From Fragilaria crotonensis (taxonomy: Eukaryota > Bacillariophyta > Fragilariophyceae > Fragilariales > Fragilariaceae): DNA of 64,000 bases. The stretch lies in the NCBI GenBank assembly GCA_022925895.1, contig JAKSYS010000162.1, forward strand, positions 1 through 64,000, in the 5' to 3' direction. A program made the translations under genes and the position numbers. Below the pieces are notes generated by a model. It searched no databases, was not told the DNA's origin, and saw only the letters and a list, made by a program, of their open reading frames with translations. This document shows positions 41,755 to 54,073 of this stretch, piece by piece. The first letter of the stretch is position 1; each line of letters starts with the position of its first letter.

Positions 41755-44700
41755 CAATCACAAATGCCAAGTGAACACGAAGTCGGCGTGAGATATCTCT
41801 ATGATAGTAGGCGAAGCTCAACAGAACGAACCACCACCACCATCCAGAGTTTTAGTTCCAAGACGAAACCGAAGTGGAACAGAACCGATACCATGGCCTC
41901 TCGTACCTTAACACATACCGGTAGTTGGAATGTGTCCATCACGTTAAACTACTCATCTTTATAATACCACCTGCCACACCCCTCGCAAGAATGCAAAAAA
42001 TCCGGAGATTTGGAGCAAAATTCAGACAGGGCTCGCATCCACCACCAATTTGCCTTCTAAGCGCCCCTACTTCTCCAGCTCCAATTTACATAGGAGTGAG
42101 AGGGGATGGCGATTGCAAACCAGTGCAACAACACACCGACTGACAGAGGACTTTGAGTTTATCAGAGCCGGAGTTCAGCAGATGAGCATCGATTTTTGCT
42201 AATACATCATTGAATGATGCATGAGTAGACTTGATCAATCTGGGCACGATTGCAAATACTGTGCAAATGAGGCCGCAATTAGCATGAAGGTCAACATACT
42301 TGAAAAGCATATGACTGTTGGTCCTGCATGAATAAATAAAAATGTCTTGACAATGGTCCCACAGGGATTGCTGCTTATGTTGTTCAAAACGGACTTTTTG
42401 AACCAACAACAAGACTGGATTTCTGGTCCAGGATTAGACCAAGATTGGTTTGCTTTGTTCCTCAAGTGTGATGCCAAATGACTGGGATCAAGAAACACAG
42501 TATGAATCATTCCTATGACCAGGGATCAGGACCAGACTGATATAAGTTGCATGATGACACTCTTAGTCTGATAACCATTGACCCTGACATAAGAAAAATG
42601 GTCACAGCCTTCCCAGAAAGCAAGATTTGTGGATTGGGAGAACAAACCCATGTGGACGTATGGACCTAGTAGTATGTGGGAACATAGTACAAACAGGTAA
42701 AAATGTTCCAATAAAGGCATTGAGCTCAATTTGTTGCACAGATTGCTGAAATTCAAACCTGTGAACTAGTGTGCAACAATCTCACTTTTACCATGGCAGA
42801 CCTCATATCTCTACAGTTATCTTGAAGTGCTTAGTGGGGTTGATGCCCCAATGCATGGGCTGCTTGCCTACTGTCTAACTCACTATCTATTTTTTCCCAG
42901 AAATGCGACATTTGGCTTCTTATATCCACCACCTCGTCATGGTGGTATAAGTATCTTAACTTATGGAGGGGCAAGAGCAATGACTGGTTGTTTGTTACTT
43001 CAATGCCATGATTCATTCAGCAGTAAGCGTATGCTCTACAGACAACTGCAACTCACATTGCACTTGATGAAGATCAAGGGGATTTGGGGAGATATTCTGG
43101 GAGTATCTATTCTGTTAGTAGGAGGAGTGGACGATGATTTATGCCAAAAACGTTGTGACATTCTGAGGCACCAGAAAGACGTTGGTGTTTTTGCATGGCG
43201 CAGGATGATTATTGTTACTGGTCTTGTCCCAACCCCAGGAACCAATCCCTGACAAACGTATGCTGGGGTGTCCCACCAGCTTGCTCTATGTGCTGATGAT
43301 GCTTGGTTGTTGGATTTGGATGACCAGGAATGGGACAAGAAGGGACCAGATGCTGCTATGCCAGCCACGCCGTGATCCATAAATGATTTTAATTACCAAA
43401 AGAACGGAATGGAATCCAACACGACTTATCCAGACCTCAGATCAACACTATTGCCGCAACATCAATGTTAACCAAACTCCTACACAGCCGACCCTCCGTT
43501 CGACGACGATGGCTTCGACGAGTTAAAACAGCGCGAGCAGCCTACCTGAAAGATGGAAAAAATCAACGACAGGTAACCCAGTACACCATGGTAGCTATCC
43601 CGCCGACACGCAATGTCTCCACAAGACTGGCAAACCTCCCACCGGAAAACACTCCAAATATAACACGAAACTCAAACACTACCCAGCAACGCACGACAGC
43701 CTTCTTTCCAGGACGACCCCCCAACTACCATAACAACATCCAAAACCCTTCGCCCTCTCAATGATAGAGAGATGCCTAGGTTGGGTACCGTGTGCGTCCT
43801 TGGCAAAAGTTCCTACTAGAGGTAAACCTATATAATTCATTTTACATTTTTTTCTTACACAAATTTACATATGAACTTTTAAGAGCCAGCGTCACTACAT
43901 TAGATTATGTTTGGCAACTCAATGCCAGAGGTACTCTTCAAAACGCTTAAAGATGTTTTGAATTCACTCATGAATTGAAAGATTCATGCCATGATTATGC
44001 CAATTGCAATCCCCACTGGGGATTGCAATTGGCTTTTACGCTAACGCAACACAGTGGGAACATATGCATCTGGTGATTTATATCATGGTGGTGGGTTTCT
44101 TGTCAATGTTTCCATAGTCTCCAATAATGCAATAACCTGCTGTGGTAATACATTCTTGTTTTCCTGGTGTTTCTTAAAAGTATTTAAGACATGTCAATCG
44201 CTTGGTGACTTTAAGTGGACCAATCATCCAGACCAAAGAATCATCCAACACAGAAAAACAAGATTTATAGTTCAAACCAGATTTTTGAATTTATGATAGC
44301 AGTAGGTTTGGTTTTCTGTTGATTTGGTGGTTGTTGTGGTGACTTAGTGGACCTGTTTTATGAACACAATCCTCAGTTGCCACTAAAAGAATAACAGCAT
44401 TTCATCATAGTTTGTCTAATTGACATACTTCTGCATCATTTTCAGTTGGCTACTCGTATGTGGAAAACAGTAATGTAATGATGGTAGAACAGGCATTCAA
44501 AAGAATGCAGAAACCTATGCAAAAAATGCACATACAACATTGCCATTTATTCCCTCATGCTTTAATTGCAAAATACTTGTGCCATATTTGGGTTGTCTTT
44601 TCCGAAATACAATATGCTTTTGTCAAATGGGCTTGCTTGAATAAAGTGCATGGTCATAAATACAAGGTGAAAGTGGCCTTTGTAGGATCAATGCATGCTT

Positions 44701-47288
44701 TTTGAGTGTATGTGGATTGCTTGTGTACCTGTATAAGAGCAGCAGTACATATGTAAGTCAGCCAACTCATCGACATGTTTATGTTGCAAGATGAGGTACA
44801 GAAACCATCTTGAAGTCCCTATGCATATTGTCTAGGAGAGTAAAGGTGAATTAAGGAGGAAATGTACTAAGATGATGATAAAAGCAGATTTTTTCTAATC
44901 TGGCTAAGCCTCATTATATTTTCTCATGAATGAATAGGAAATAACTCATAAAGCATTTGTTCAGATGATTTGTGAAGCAGCTTCTCCCTAAAGAAGTGTT
45001 TAAAAAGGCAAGCGAGGCTCCATGAGAGGTGAGCCAGGACGATACGGCCAGCTCGGTATACAAATATGCGTTGTATGATATATAAAATCAGTATTCGAAG
45101 AAGTAACGGCATAGTGGTGTACTGTAGTACAAGTACCTGTTACTCCGCAAACCCGTATGATACGCGAACGGAGGTAAGTTATGAATTCCGGACGTGCGTA
45201 GGAAAAAGCTCGTCATCGTACTTATCGTAGGGTAGCACGAGATGTGACATTTTAGGAAACTGTAAATACGCGTAGGTCTCATCAATCGATTGAAGGCTCT
45301 AACGAATGCTAGGTGGTACAATCGTAAAAGGCTGGACTTGATTCATCCTACTTGGCATACTCGAGTACCGCATGAAAATGTCGAAGAACAATGAAGTTTC
45401 CATTTCGCCCCCCACAGAAACATGCTGTAATTTGGACGTCCCCCGACAAAGGGCGTTTAAACTTTAAAATCTAGATGAACGAAGATAAGTTTCTCCCTTT
45501 GAACATGACCTTCCGCCTTCCTCCAATTCCGGCCCAACAGGCTAGTGACATGAGTGATAAGCATACCTTGTACCAGTACAATACTGATAGTAAGAAACAT
45601 CTATGATGGTCGATAGTAGATGGTCGATAGTCAATACCATTACACTCGACGGTACTCGGAGTATAAAACTCGCATAGACCAAACTGGATGTTGAAGTTCA
45701 AGGTCGTACATGATACAAGCATAAACATAGTACCTGGACTAGTAAAATTATTCGTTGTGTCGGGACACTTCATACACAACTTCTAACGGCACCAAATTGT
45801 AGATCTCATAAAAGGCTTTCTTTTCAGCTACTCAAAGCCGTGATACAATATGTATTGATGGAGTTATGAGTGGTCTAATTTTATTTTTCGAGATTTTTTT
45901 AAACATAGTACCTGGACTTTCAGTCACTAGTGTGGCAAATTAAGTCCCTCTTGACAATGTCAAGTTGGAACAAGTTTTTTTTCACGTTACAAATATATCA
46001 CAAGGGCCTATTCTACAATTCTGCCATCTTGAAATTTATGTATTCAGCAATAAATACACTCGGATTGGCATTGAGATGGACAGCAGTAAAATTTCGAAGT
46101 TCGTAATGAAACTCTTGCTTTGTATGCGATTAAATTAGTAGCATGCAATTTTTTGTATGAAACATATGGAAAGTGCCGTAGGATTAAAAAAATTGCGACG
46201 TTGACGCACTTCAATGTTCAAAATTGACTTTGACCATGTTGATTTTGCAGTGGCCGTCAGAAATGCAAAAGTAAGATATGTGACTGCAAATTTGACCGGA
46301 CATTAGAATACCGGCATACTAACAAGTAATAACAGTGTCAAAGAAGCACTACTGTCGTTCTTTGCATCTGTTGACATGATACAAAAATGTGCAATTAAAT
46401 TACGAAGCAAAACTTTACATTCGCCAAAAAAATCCAAAATTTTAACTCTCCGCATCTTTTGAACTGTCCCACCTCACCACAAACAAGCTACAGTAACCCC
46501 ATATGTTTGAGGGCATAGGACAATTCTCTAGTTACTGAAATGCACAATCTTCGTGCATGAATGTGATGAAATGAGTGGTTTTAAAATCCGTCCAGCTACT
46601 CTCGTAATTTTGGTCGTCCAGATACTATGTTTATGCTTGTACCATTGTTCAACGGATTTAAGTCCCATCCCAACGGTCTCCTGAATCATTATTGGACTGG
46701 CATACGGAGTACCTGGTACGAGGTATCGACCCTCATAGTAGCACCAACAGTCGAAATACTCCGAATTCTGTAGTCGGCCAGTAGGCAAGGACTTAAGTAA
46801 ATCAGAGTATGCATACAAGTTATGTAATAACTTTCAATGCAGGCACTTCGAAGTTCCGGCAAAGGACGGTTTCAAAATGGAGCGAACATAACCAAATCTC
46901 TCATTGCCAGTCCGTCCTGCGGAACCGGACATCTGGCATCTGGAGTGGGAGCATTGCGGGTCCCGATCTCCGGTCACACAGAATCCATTTCCAGACGTAA
47001 TAAAAATGGAAGGGAATGTCACAGAACAAGCGAAGACGTTTCAATCCTAGCAAAAAATGGTGGGGTCATCACACATCGTCAACGCAACGCTGTCGAACGA
47101 GTGTTACCTCATCATCAGGACGTCGGAAAATACCCAGTCAGAACGACAGGTCGAAAAATTGCTTCCACGCAGTATAAATTCACACACGGATACGGGGGCA
47201 AGCACGCTGTCGTAATCATCGGAGAATTGTGTAATTCGACTGAAGTTCCGAGCAGAGTTGCTTCCCATACAATTCATCAACCTGCAGA
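41755..47288. other. Long AT-rich repeat-poor spacer without confident gene
   Basis: 5.5 kb of short frames on both strands. Frames at 42827-43252 and 43465-43764 (plus) are the longest, but neither shows a domain; the second is rich in Arg, Thr and Asn and may be a relic. A perfect palindrome lies at 43999-44033. From 45.1 to 45.8 kb the DNA is GTAC-rich. The last 400 bp contain the promoter and leader of the spliced gene at 47289. Confidence 0.4.
43999..44033. repeat. Perfect palindrome, 17-bp arms, 1-base spacer
   Basis: The left arm GCCAATTGCAATCCCCA is exactly reverse-complemented in the right arm. It can form a hairpin or cruciform. No gene adjoins it, so a terminator role is not supported. 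Confidence 0.9.
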
Positions 47289-48622
47289 ATGAACTCGAGT
47301 GACACACCGACTCTCGCCGGGAAGCGCAAACGTGAAGGCGACGACTCCCCTATGGCAATCGAAACCATTCGCATCGAAACGCCTGACAGCTATCGTGGTG
47401 AAAATGCCAATAAAACCCTCAAACCAGGGACCTCCAGGGCTATTCTTCCGACCAAGACGATGGATGATGGATTGATCAAGAACGACGACAGCTTGAGATC
47501 TGACCTGTTGGGAGGCACCGCGCTTCAAAGTGGGTTGTCCATGTCTCATCCCTTTATTTCCCGTAACAATCCCTCGCTTGACACTTTCGGAGTTGTACAA
47601 CCATCTGGACGGCAATTTGCAAGCGAAAGTACTTCTGCATTGCTTGAAGGCACAGGCGAGTTTAATGGTAAGTTTCGAAACTTTGAATCAATTTTCCCGG
47701 AAGATCTCGTTGTACCTCATGCCGGCAATTGAACTGATCTCGTGCCGCGATTGTTGACGCGCGTAAAACAGCTGCTGGTGCCGCTATGGCCCGAAGAACA
47801 CAAGCGCTGGTCGCCCAACAACAATTCCATGCTGCTCGCGCCGCAGCACAAATACGGCAACAAGCGATCCTCCTTCAGAATCCACCAAGTGCTTCTCTAG
47901 TACCCCGCGCGCATGAACCTCTTCTGGGCGCAGGTGAAGGGGCGACTCATTCGCATATCCTCGCACGGCTCACTGCTGCTAATTCCGCACTCTTGTTTCC
48001 ACATCATGGGGTTGCAATGCTACCCGCAACAAGCGTCCCTTCTTTGCAAGTGTCTCGCCAACTGGTGGTGGACCGCTCGAACCTTCTTGGAACTCGATGG
48101 GCTTTGGGATCTCAATGGGGTGCTGGTGGAGTTCCATCACCTCCGCTCTCAGTTCCAAACGTTGAGACGAAAGAGCATCCGGCGATCGATCTATACATGA
48201 GATGTGACGATGATCTCCTTTCAGATCATCAAATTCTCCTTCGCAAGCAGATTGAATACTTCGAAGCTGGCCCTCAGGAAGTCCAGTCCATCACTCATGG
48301 TAGGAGGCGTGAGATCCAGATTGGTCAAGTCGGTATTCGGTGCAAGCATTGTGCCGCAGTACCACCTCGTAATCGCTCCAAAGGTTCGGTGTACTACCCT
48401 GCCTCATTGCGAGCCTTGTACCAAGCTGCCCAAAACATGGCTGCTAGTCATTTCACCAGCTCCTGTGAAATGATTGGGGAAGACTTGAAGGCGCAATTTC
48501 AGGCGCTTCAAGGTGCCAAGGCATCCGCAGGTCACGGGGGAAAGAAATACTGGTCAGACTGCGCCAAAGCTGTTGGCATCGTTGAGACCGAGACGTGTCT
48601 TGTCTTCAAAAAAAGATTTTAG
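47289..48622 (+). CDS. Unknown protein with a C-terminal zinc-binding-like domain of stramenopile type, 409 aa (one intron)
   Basis: Exons 47289-47667 and 47772-48622 join through a 104-bp phase-1 intron (GTAAGT...AAACAG) to give EFN-A-AGAAMARRTQ. The N-terminal 125 residues are polar with an early basic signal (AGKRKREG). A Gln/Ala-rich coiled segment follows (about 138-165). The conserved part spans about 280-409: IQIGQVGIRCKHCAAVPP, RSKGSVYYPASLRALYQAAQNMAASHF, SAGHGGKKYWSDCAKAVGIVE. Cys317, Cys320, His353 and Cys358 could bind zinc. I recall this domain, repeated in many genes of diatoms and related algae, without known function. A nuclear, nucleic-acid-binding role fits the basic signal and finger but is inferred. 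Confidence 0.82.
47668..47771 (+). other. Intron of the zinc-binding-like gene, 104 bp
   Basis: GTAAGT donor, ACAG acceptor, phase 1. Both flanking frames stop or lose protein character inside it. Confidence 0.88.
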
Positions 48623-49244
48623 TTCTTTTGTGATAGATTTGCTTAAAGTGCCCTTATTCGTTGCTCTATTTGGAACGCATACTAACAACGATCCCCACGT
48701 CTTGCGATGGACATTGCCTAGTTGCCATTCAGTCCTATCAAGTTCATCCATGATGAGTTTAGAATACATCATAGTGCGATATATGTTGTCACATCGTCGC
48801 ATCTTATTCCATCGTTCCACTGTTATTCAAGCATACTATCCGCTTGTGGTTATAGTTCGTGGTTTGGATGACGATAAAGGCACGCCAGAACAAGGATTGA
48901 GGAGTTTTCTGTATCCCACTAAAGGTACTTACAACTTGCGCAACTGATGACCATCCAACTCTCAATGAGTAGGTTGTAGCCACATTGAGCTGCCGTAAGC
49001 TGGGTCCGTACAATCACGTTAGTTGTATGCACCGCACAAGGATGCCTTGGAAAGCTTTCGCCGAAAGAATCAATTGAATAGTAACGATCAATTCACAACG
49101 AATGCGGAGAGGCGGTGAAAACATGAACTACATACTCTCCCTATGACGTAACAAGACCTTCAAACTTCGTCCTACTCGGGAGGGCTTTTATCCCTACTCC
49201 GCAGAGAGGAAATGCACATCAAAGATGGAAAAGCCGACATCTGA
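48623..49244. other. Spacer between convergent units
   Basis: 622 bp with no gene recognised. It includes the 3' ends of the zinc-binding-like gene and of the second 5'-nucleotidase copy. Confidence 0.45.
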
Positions 49245-51105
49245 CTCACGATAGGTTATCACTGTCTCCGCTGAACAAAACATCTTCCAAGTCCCAGCAT
49301 TCATTCTCCTCAAAAATTTCGTGATTAAGGAGTCTGCTGTCTTCCGGGTAGAAGCGATGTTGAGGACTGTAGTGGCGAAGGCTACTGACACTGCTCATAT
49401 AGATATCTGAATAGCGTCTCAATGAGTGAGCAAACAGCGAGGGCTGGAAACGAGCCCTAAACACACTGCCAAACGGGTTGCCCATGAGATGGGATTCATG
49501 GTCACGCCATTTGGACACCAATTTCTCCAACGCATCCAAGACTGCAAGATCCTCGGCAGTCCTCGTTTTCGGTCCAAGTTCGTCTTGAAGGAGGCGCAAT
49601 GCGTTCGTTAGCAACTTAATGCTCCGTTGCGTAGCAATCAGGTGACTCTGGCTTAGTAGTTCCATCTCGAAGCCAACCTCGGGGATAACCGCTGCAGTCG
49701 TCCATCCGAATTCGCGTTTCGCATCTACGAGATCTGCAAATAACGAGTCTCCGACATAGAGAACATTCGAACCCGCAAGTGCATCCTTGGACCGAATCGG
49801 CTTTCCATTTACTTCGTTGTTGCTCCAATTCATGAGGCCTGTCAGCTGTTTCAAGCACCCCTCAGTGTAGACCCTCCCCTTCTCGAAACTTACGACCTCA
49901 TCAAACTTGATTCTGCCTGAGGTAAGGCATACCTCGCGAAAAGGGCGACTGTTGTCAGTGTAGAAGCTTGGTTTTCCTGCTAGCGTGATGACAGCATCCC
50001 AATCGTCTCTCCAGTTTTCACCAATGACATACTTCATGCCAGCATCGACGTACCAAAACGGAGAGTTAGAGACAAAGATTAGGCTCTTGTGAGCATCCTT
50101 CAAACTCGCCAGAACCTGTTTCAAGTACGGAGTTGGTCTAACATACTTGGAAGGATCACTCGCCACAAGGCGATGAAAGTCTCCGGACATGTGCGTGTCG
50201 TCTTTCGCTCTGAGAATGTCGTTGACGGCGTTGCGAGGACAGAAGGGAATGTCATGATCTTTGAAGAATTGCACTGTATCTGCGATGAGGCAACACTCTG
50301 CCATTGAAAACAAGTCATTCAGAGGCTTGAGACGCTCCCGACGCTCCGAAGGACGAAGGGCTCGCTTCCCACTGTATTCTTCAAAGAGTCTACTCGATTT
50401 CACCTTCTCGTGTCCTTCCCACGCGACAGCAACCTTGTGCGTATACGACAAGTGACAAATCCAACCTGTTTCCTTGTCGACAGCCAATCCTCGGATACTG
50501 AAGCGTGGGTTAAATTTCATTTTCGGGTCGTCCAGCATCTGCAGTGGATACTGACGATCCATAACAAGCCGCTTCAGCGACATGCTGTAGATTAAATCCA
50601 ACAATTCATCTTTGTAAGTCAGCAGAGTATAATCATAGTCGAACCCGACAATGTCAATCTTTCCAAGGTCAGTGTATGAGTTGGCAAAGATGGTCTCGTG
50701 ACCACCGCCAGTAAGATCCGACTCCCCCATAGTACTCGGCGCTGTCCTTTCCTGATGGAGAGAATGATGATGCAAACCTCGCAAGGCCCTTTCGGTGAAT
50801 CTTAGGACAACATCCACACCATCATGAGAATGCGAAGGAAGATTGAGGAGCAGACCATCGGATGCTGCTTGGTCGTTCACCTTCAAGTCAGCGGTAACCT
50901 CTTTCACCTCCGCAGCGATTTCTCGGGGCCATTTCGCTCGACGAGAACGATGATTGGCGCGCTGTGGTCTGACTCCTGCCTCTGCCACTGCCTCCAGGCG
51001 TCGCAACAAAACCATGGCACTGCGCAACAAGAAGGAGACTTTGGATGACGAGCAATGACACTGGTTTCATAGTCAATCAATGATGTTGACAAATTACGAG
51101 GGTGT
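49245..51105 (-). repeat. Arm 2 of the inverted segmental duplication
   Basis: Pairs with 27768-29620 in opposite orientation, 19.6 kb apart, with the nested retroelements between the arms. Confidence 0.85.
49246..51070 (-). pseudogene. HAD 5'-nucleotidase, copy 2, with a 1-bp frame break near the N-terminus
   Basis: Minus-strand copy of the gene at 27797. The signal peptide and plastid-type leader (MKPVSLLVIQSLLLVAQCHGFVATP, ATG at 51070) are kept but in a different frame from the body. The switch falls in a run of four C (50925-50928 as G on the plus strand), where copy 1 has three. The body has all catalytic motifs (FDYDYTL, VSNSPFWYVDAGM, YVGDSLFADLVDAKREFGW) and about 95% identity to copy 1, ending a few residues longer (SGDSDNLS). 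The break leaves a body frame that could start further in but would lack the targeting leader, so the product would be cytosolic or absent. A homopolymer sequencing error is the main alternative. It also carries a 12-bp insertion after the leader (GSGRGRS). Confidence 0.8.
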
Positions 51106-53813
51106 TAGGGTCGATGGGGATTGGAATGTTTCGCCCAGGTACATGCCTGTCTATTTGCAGCGACACAGGCGAGAGGGTTCGAAAACGAGAGAACTTCCTC
51201 TTGCGAACTGGTGTGCATACAAGCATCCGTTTTCCCCCAATAATACAATAATACACGTATTCTAACAGTACTGGAGTACTATGATACTAGAGTACTGGTA
51301 CTAGTAGAGAGTAGTAGTGCTGCACTTGTGAACTACAGTACTACAAGTACTTGGAGTACTTCGTACCGGTACAGTAGTTCGCTCGTAACGCGCAACGGAA
51401 GGGACACAGGAATCTCTCCAAAAATCTTGCGTTGCAGGCCAGAATCTCGGCTGTTTGCCTTCTGGGATTTAAACCTACGGACGGATTCTTGGATAGATTT
51501 CGCTAAATTAATTGCATGCATTTCCCTCCATCGCGTGAACGACTGCCTGGCCAGCTCGATTAAAAAACAGGATTTAAAAAGGCTAGTAGTATGTAACCTT
51601 ATCAAGTTTAAAATCCTGTGCCTGGGCTTTCGTACGGCCTCTCAGTCGACATTTTTGATCCACTATCAGGTAATTGGAAGTGAGGATTTCTACAATTCGA
51701 TTGCACTTGATCACCATGAATGGCTCATGTGATTTGTCAGGATCAATCCCAAGCAGCCATTTCTGCCTCAAATAGCACTTCCTTGTCTCCCTTTGAGCAG
51801 TATCAATGTGGACCTGTATACATTCAGGTCAAGGACTGGTTTGTTTCAAAGGTGTTCATCTCTGCATCATCCAATTACTAGGTATTGTTGAGGACTCTCC
51901 TGAAGATGCATCAAGGTGGCATTCAAGGTGCATATGTTCAAGATTTTGAACATCATCCTGATGGATGAACAAGCAGAAGCATGTCAAGGCCTCACTGCCT
52001 TGCTGTTGTGAAGTGACTGATGCACTTCATTGTCACAGGACAAGCATTTTGCACCAATGCAAATGACATACTCTCCTCTGTTCTCACAGTACTAGTACTT
52101 TGCACCAATGGAATGCTACCAAACAATACGATCAAGAGACACTTGGTCCTGCATCTCTGCAAAGTCATCCTTCATCATGGTGTTCCTGATAATGCGAACA
52201 GTGTTGGCTCACATTGTTTTGCTTGCAAAGACAAGAATATCACGAAACACACAGAACAAAGGAGGTCTTTGTCATTCACAAAACAAGCTGCCCTAATTAA
52301 CATTTAGAATCTTGTTGTGTCACTTGCATGGGAAGACATCAAAAATGACTTCAAATTGAAGGGAAGTGCTGGGATTGGCATCTGCATTCCCACCACTAGC
52401 AACAGCACCATTTAAGAATCCAATTTCTTGTGGTAAGTCTGGCTTCCATAATTATCTTACTAAATGGTGAGCCATTGGTGATATCTTTCCAATAGTATAC
52501 CAGTGGACTGGCTGGCCTGTGTTCCTCCAACCATATGGAGATGGCCCATCCGACTCAATACATATGTCATTAATAAATGCAAATGGGATTGGAAATCTAA
52601 TTGTTTTGCATTCACTTACACTTGTTGGATTTGGAAATCTCCCATGTCAGCATTCATAAATTAGTACGTTGTATGTAGTACACAAATCTGTTATAAAGGT
52701 TGTAGAACAGCAATAAAAATGGCATTTGACTCATGTTCTTATCCATATCTAAATAAACACAAAATATTAAATGTATGCATATTTGCAAATTGCACAGCAC
52801 TCCATTCTGTAGAAAGATTAGTGACAATGAAGCAGATTGCATAACAAAGTCATGCTACCGCCCCATTTCTTTAAAATTGCAACAAATGTATCACACATCC
52901 AACACAAAAGATAAATGCTTAGTACCAGCCAACATTTTAGATATGCTATGCCATACCTACAAATGTTTAACATAGAGCACCAGTGAATTCAACAATTTTC
53001 CATTGGTCAAAATTAAAGCACATTTTTCATTCAATAGACTCTGTGAAAACTATCTGTGAAGAGTCAAGAACGACCTCATTTTGTAGTGACCAACACCCAT
53101 CATGCTTTGGTTCATAGAGGCAGCATGATAGGAACCAATGTTCTGGCACTTGCTTCTCTGCTGAGTGCCTGTTTACCTTTTCTGTGTGCCTGTTTACCTC
53201 AGGTGTGAGTTCTAACAAGCACCGTGATGATGACAAGTACCAAAATGTTGCTTCTCCTTGGAAGGAAGAAATTGATTCTGTCAAGGTGTCAACTGTAATG
53301 TGCTACTAAGCTGAGGCACTTCAGCCATTGCTGGATGGCACAAATAGGCTGACTGCTGGGTTATGAGTTATGACAGGAGATATACAGGGTTTACAGGACT
53401 CATTGGAAAATGCTTCTTACAGCTGTTTGGTAATGAGCTGTCAATTTTGTTATTAATGGTCACAAATGCGGAGTTACGTAATGAGTTGGAGATGAAATTC
53501 ATGTTTGTGAAGGTAATGCATGAAGAAGTCTAAAATCTGATGTTTTGTCATTTTGCACGCACAGCATGGTAATCACTTTGAATAGTAGGAACAAGCAAAC
53601 CAACTCACTGGATAAATCACTACCATTGATATGTACCATTCCATCCCTTTGTTACAAGAGCATCTTACATTATTGAGCAATCTGCAGAAACAAAGGGTGT
53701 CATTGCCTTCTAATGTTCTAAACAACTGAAGTCAAACATCATCATGTAGTACAACATTATTAGCTTGATGATTAAATCTTTGATTTGTGGACTGACCATT
53801 ATCACCAAGAAGT
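51106..53813. other. Spacer with possible relic of a repeat-encoded protein
   Basis: AT-rich, with GTAC words at about 51250-51380. The plus-strand frame 52020-52307 reads VLHLCKVILHHGVPDNANSVGSH and TEQRRSLSFTKQAAL. It loosely recalls a segment common in diatom transposon-encoded proteins, but is too short to call. No intact gene is seen. Confidence 0.35.
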
Positions 53814-54030
53814 ATGCTGTCATGCTGTCATGCTGTCATGCTGTCATGCTGTCATGCTGTCATGCTGTCATGCTGTCATGCTGTCATGCTGTCATGCTGT
53901 CATGCTGTCATGCTGTCATGCTGTCATGCTGTCATGCTGTCATGCTGTCATGCTGTCATGCTGTCATGCTGTCATGCTGTCATGCTGTCATGCTGTCATG
54001 CTGTCATGCTGTCATGCTGTCATGCTGTCA
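53814..54030. repeat. 8-bp satellite, about 27 copies of ATGCTGTC
   Basis: A near-perfect head-to-tail array of 217 bp. Because 8 is not a multiple of 3, all three frames cycle through the same peptide (MLSCCHAV), giving three spurious long open frames. It ends 43 bp before the TIR element. Confidence 0.97.
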
Positions 54031-54073
54031 CTAACCATGAGAGATGGGTTCAGAGTTCAGCGATCTGACCTTA

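Noticed and set aside
42827-43252. Plus-strand frame of 141 codons
   Set aside because: AT-rich chance frame with mixed hydrophobic and polar residues and no motif. The reverse strand is equally open nearby.
43465-43764. Arg/Thr/Asn-rich frame of 99 codons
   Set aside because: It starts with protein-like basic residues but cannot be tied to a family; possible relic only.
43999-44033. Rho-independent terminator
   Set aside because: No T tract, no adjacent gene end, and eukaryotic context.
46837-47292. Plus-strand frame of 151 codons just before the gene at 47289
   Set aside because: No recognisable feature and overlaps the start codon region; probably 5' leader or chance.
48513-48947. Plus-strand frame of 144 codons overlapping the zinc-binding-like gene
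   Set aside because: It is a second frame of the gene's 3' end running into the spacer.
53814-54030. CRISPR-like array
   Set aside because: Units are contiguous with no spacers, and the genome is eukaryotic.
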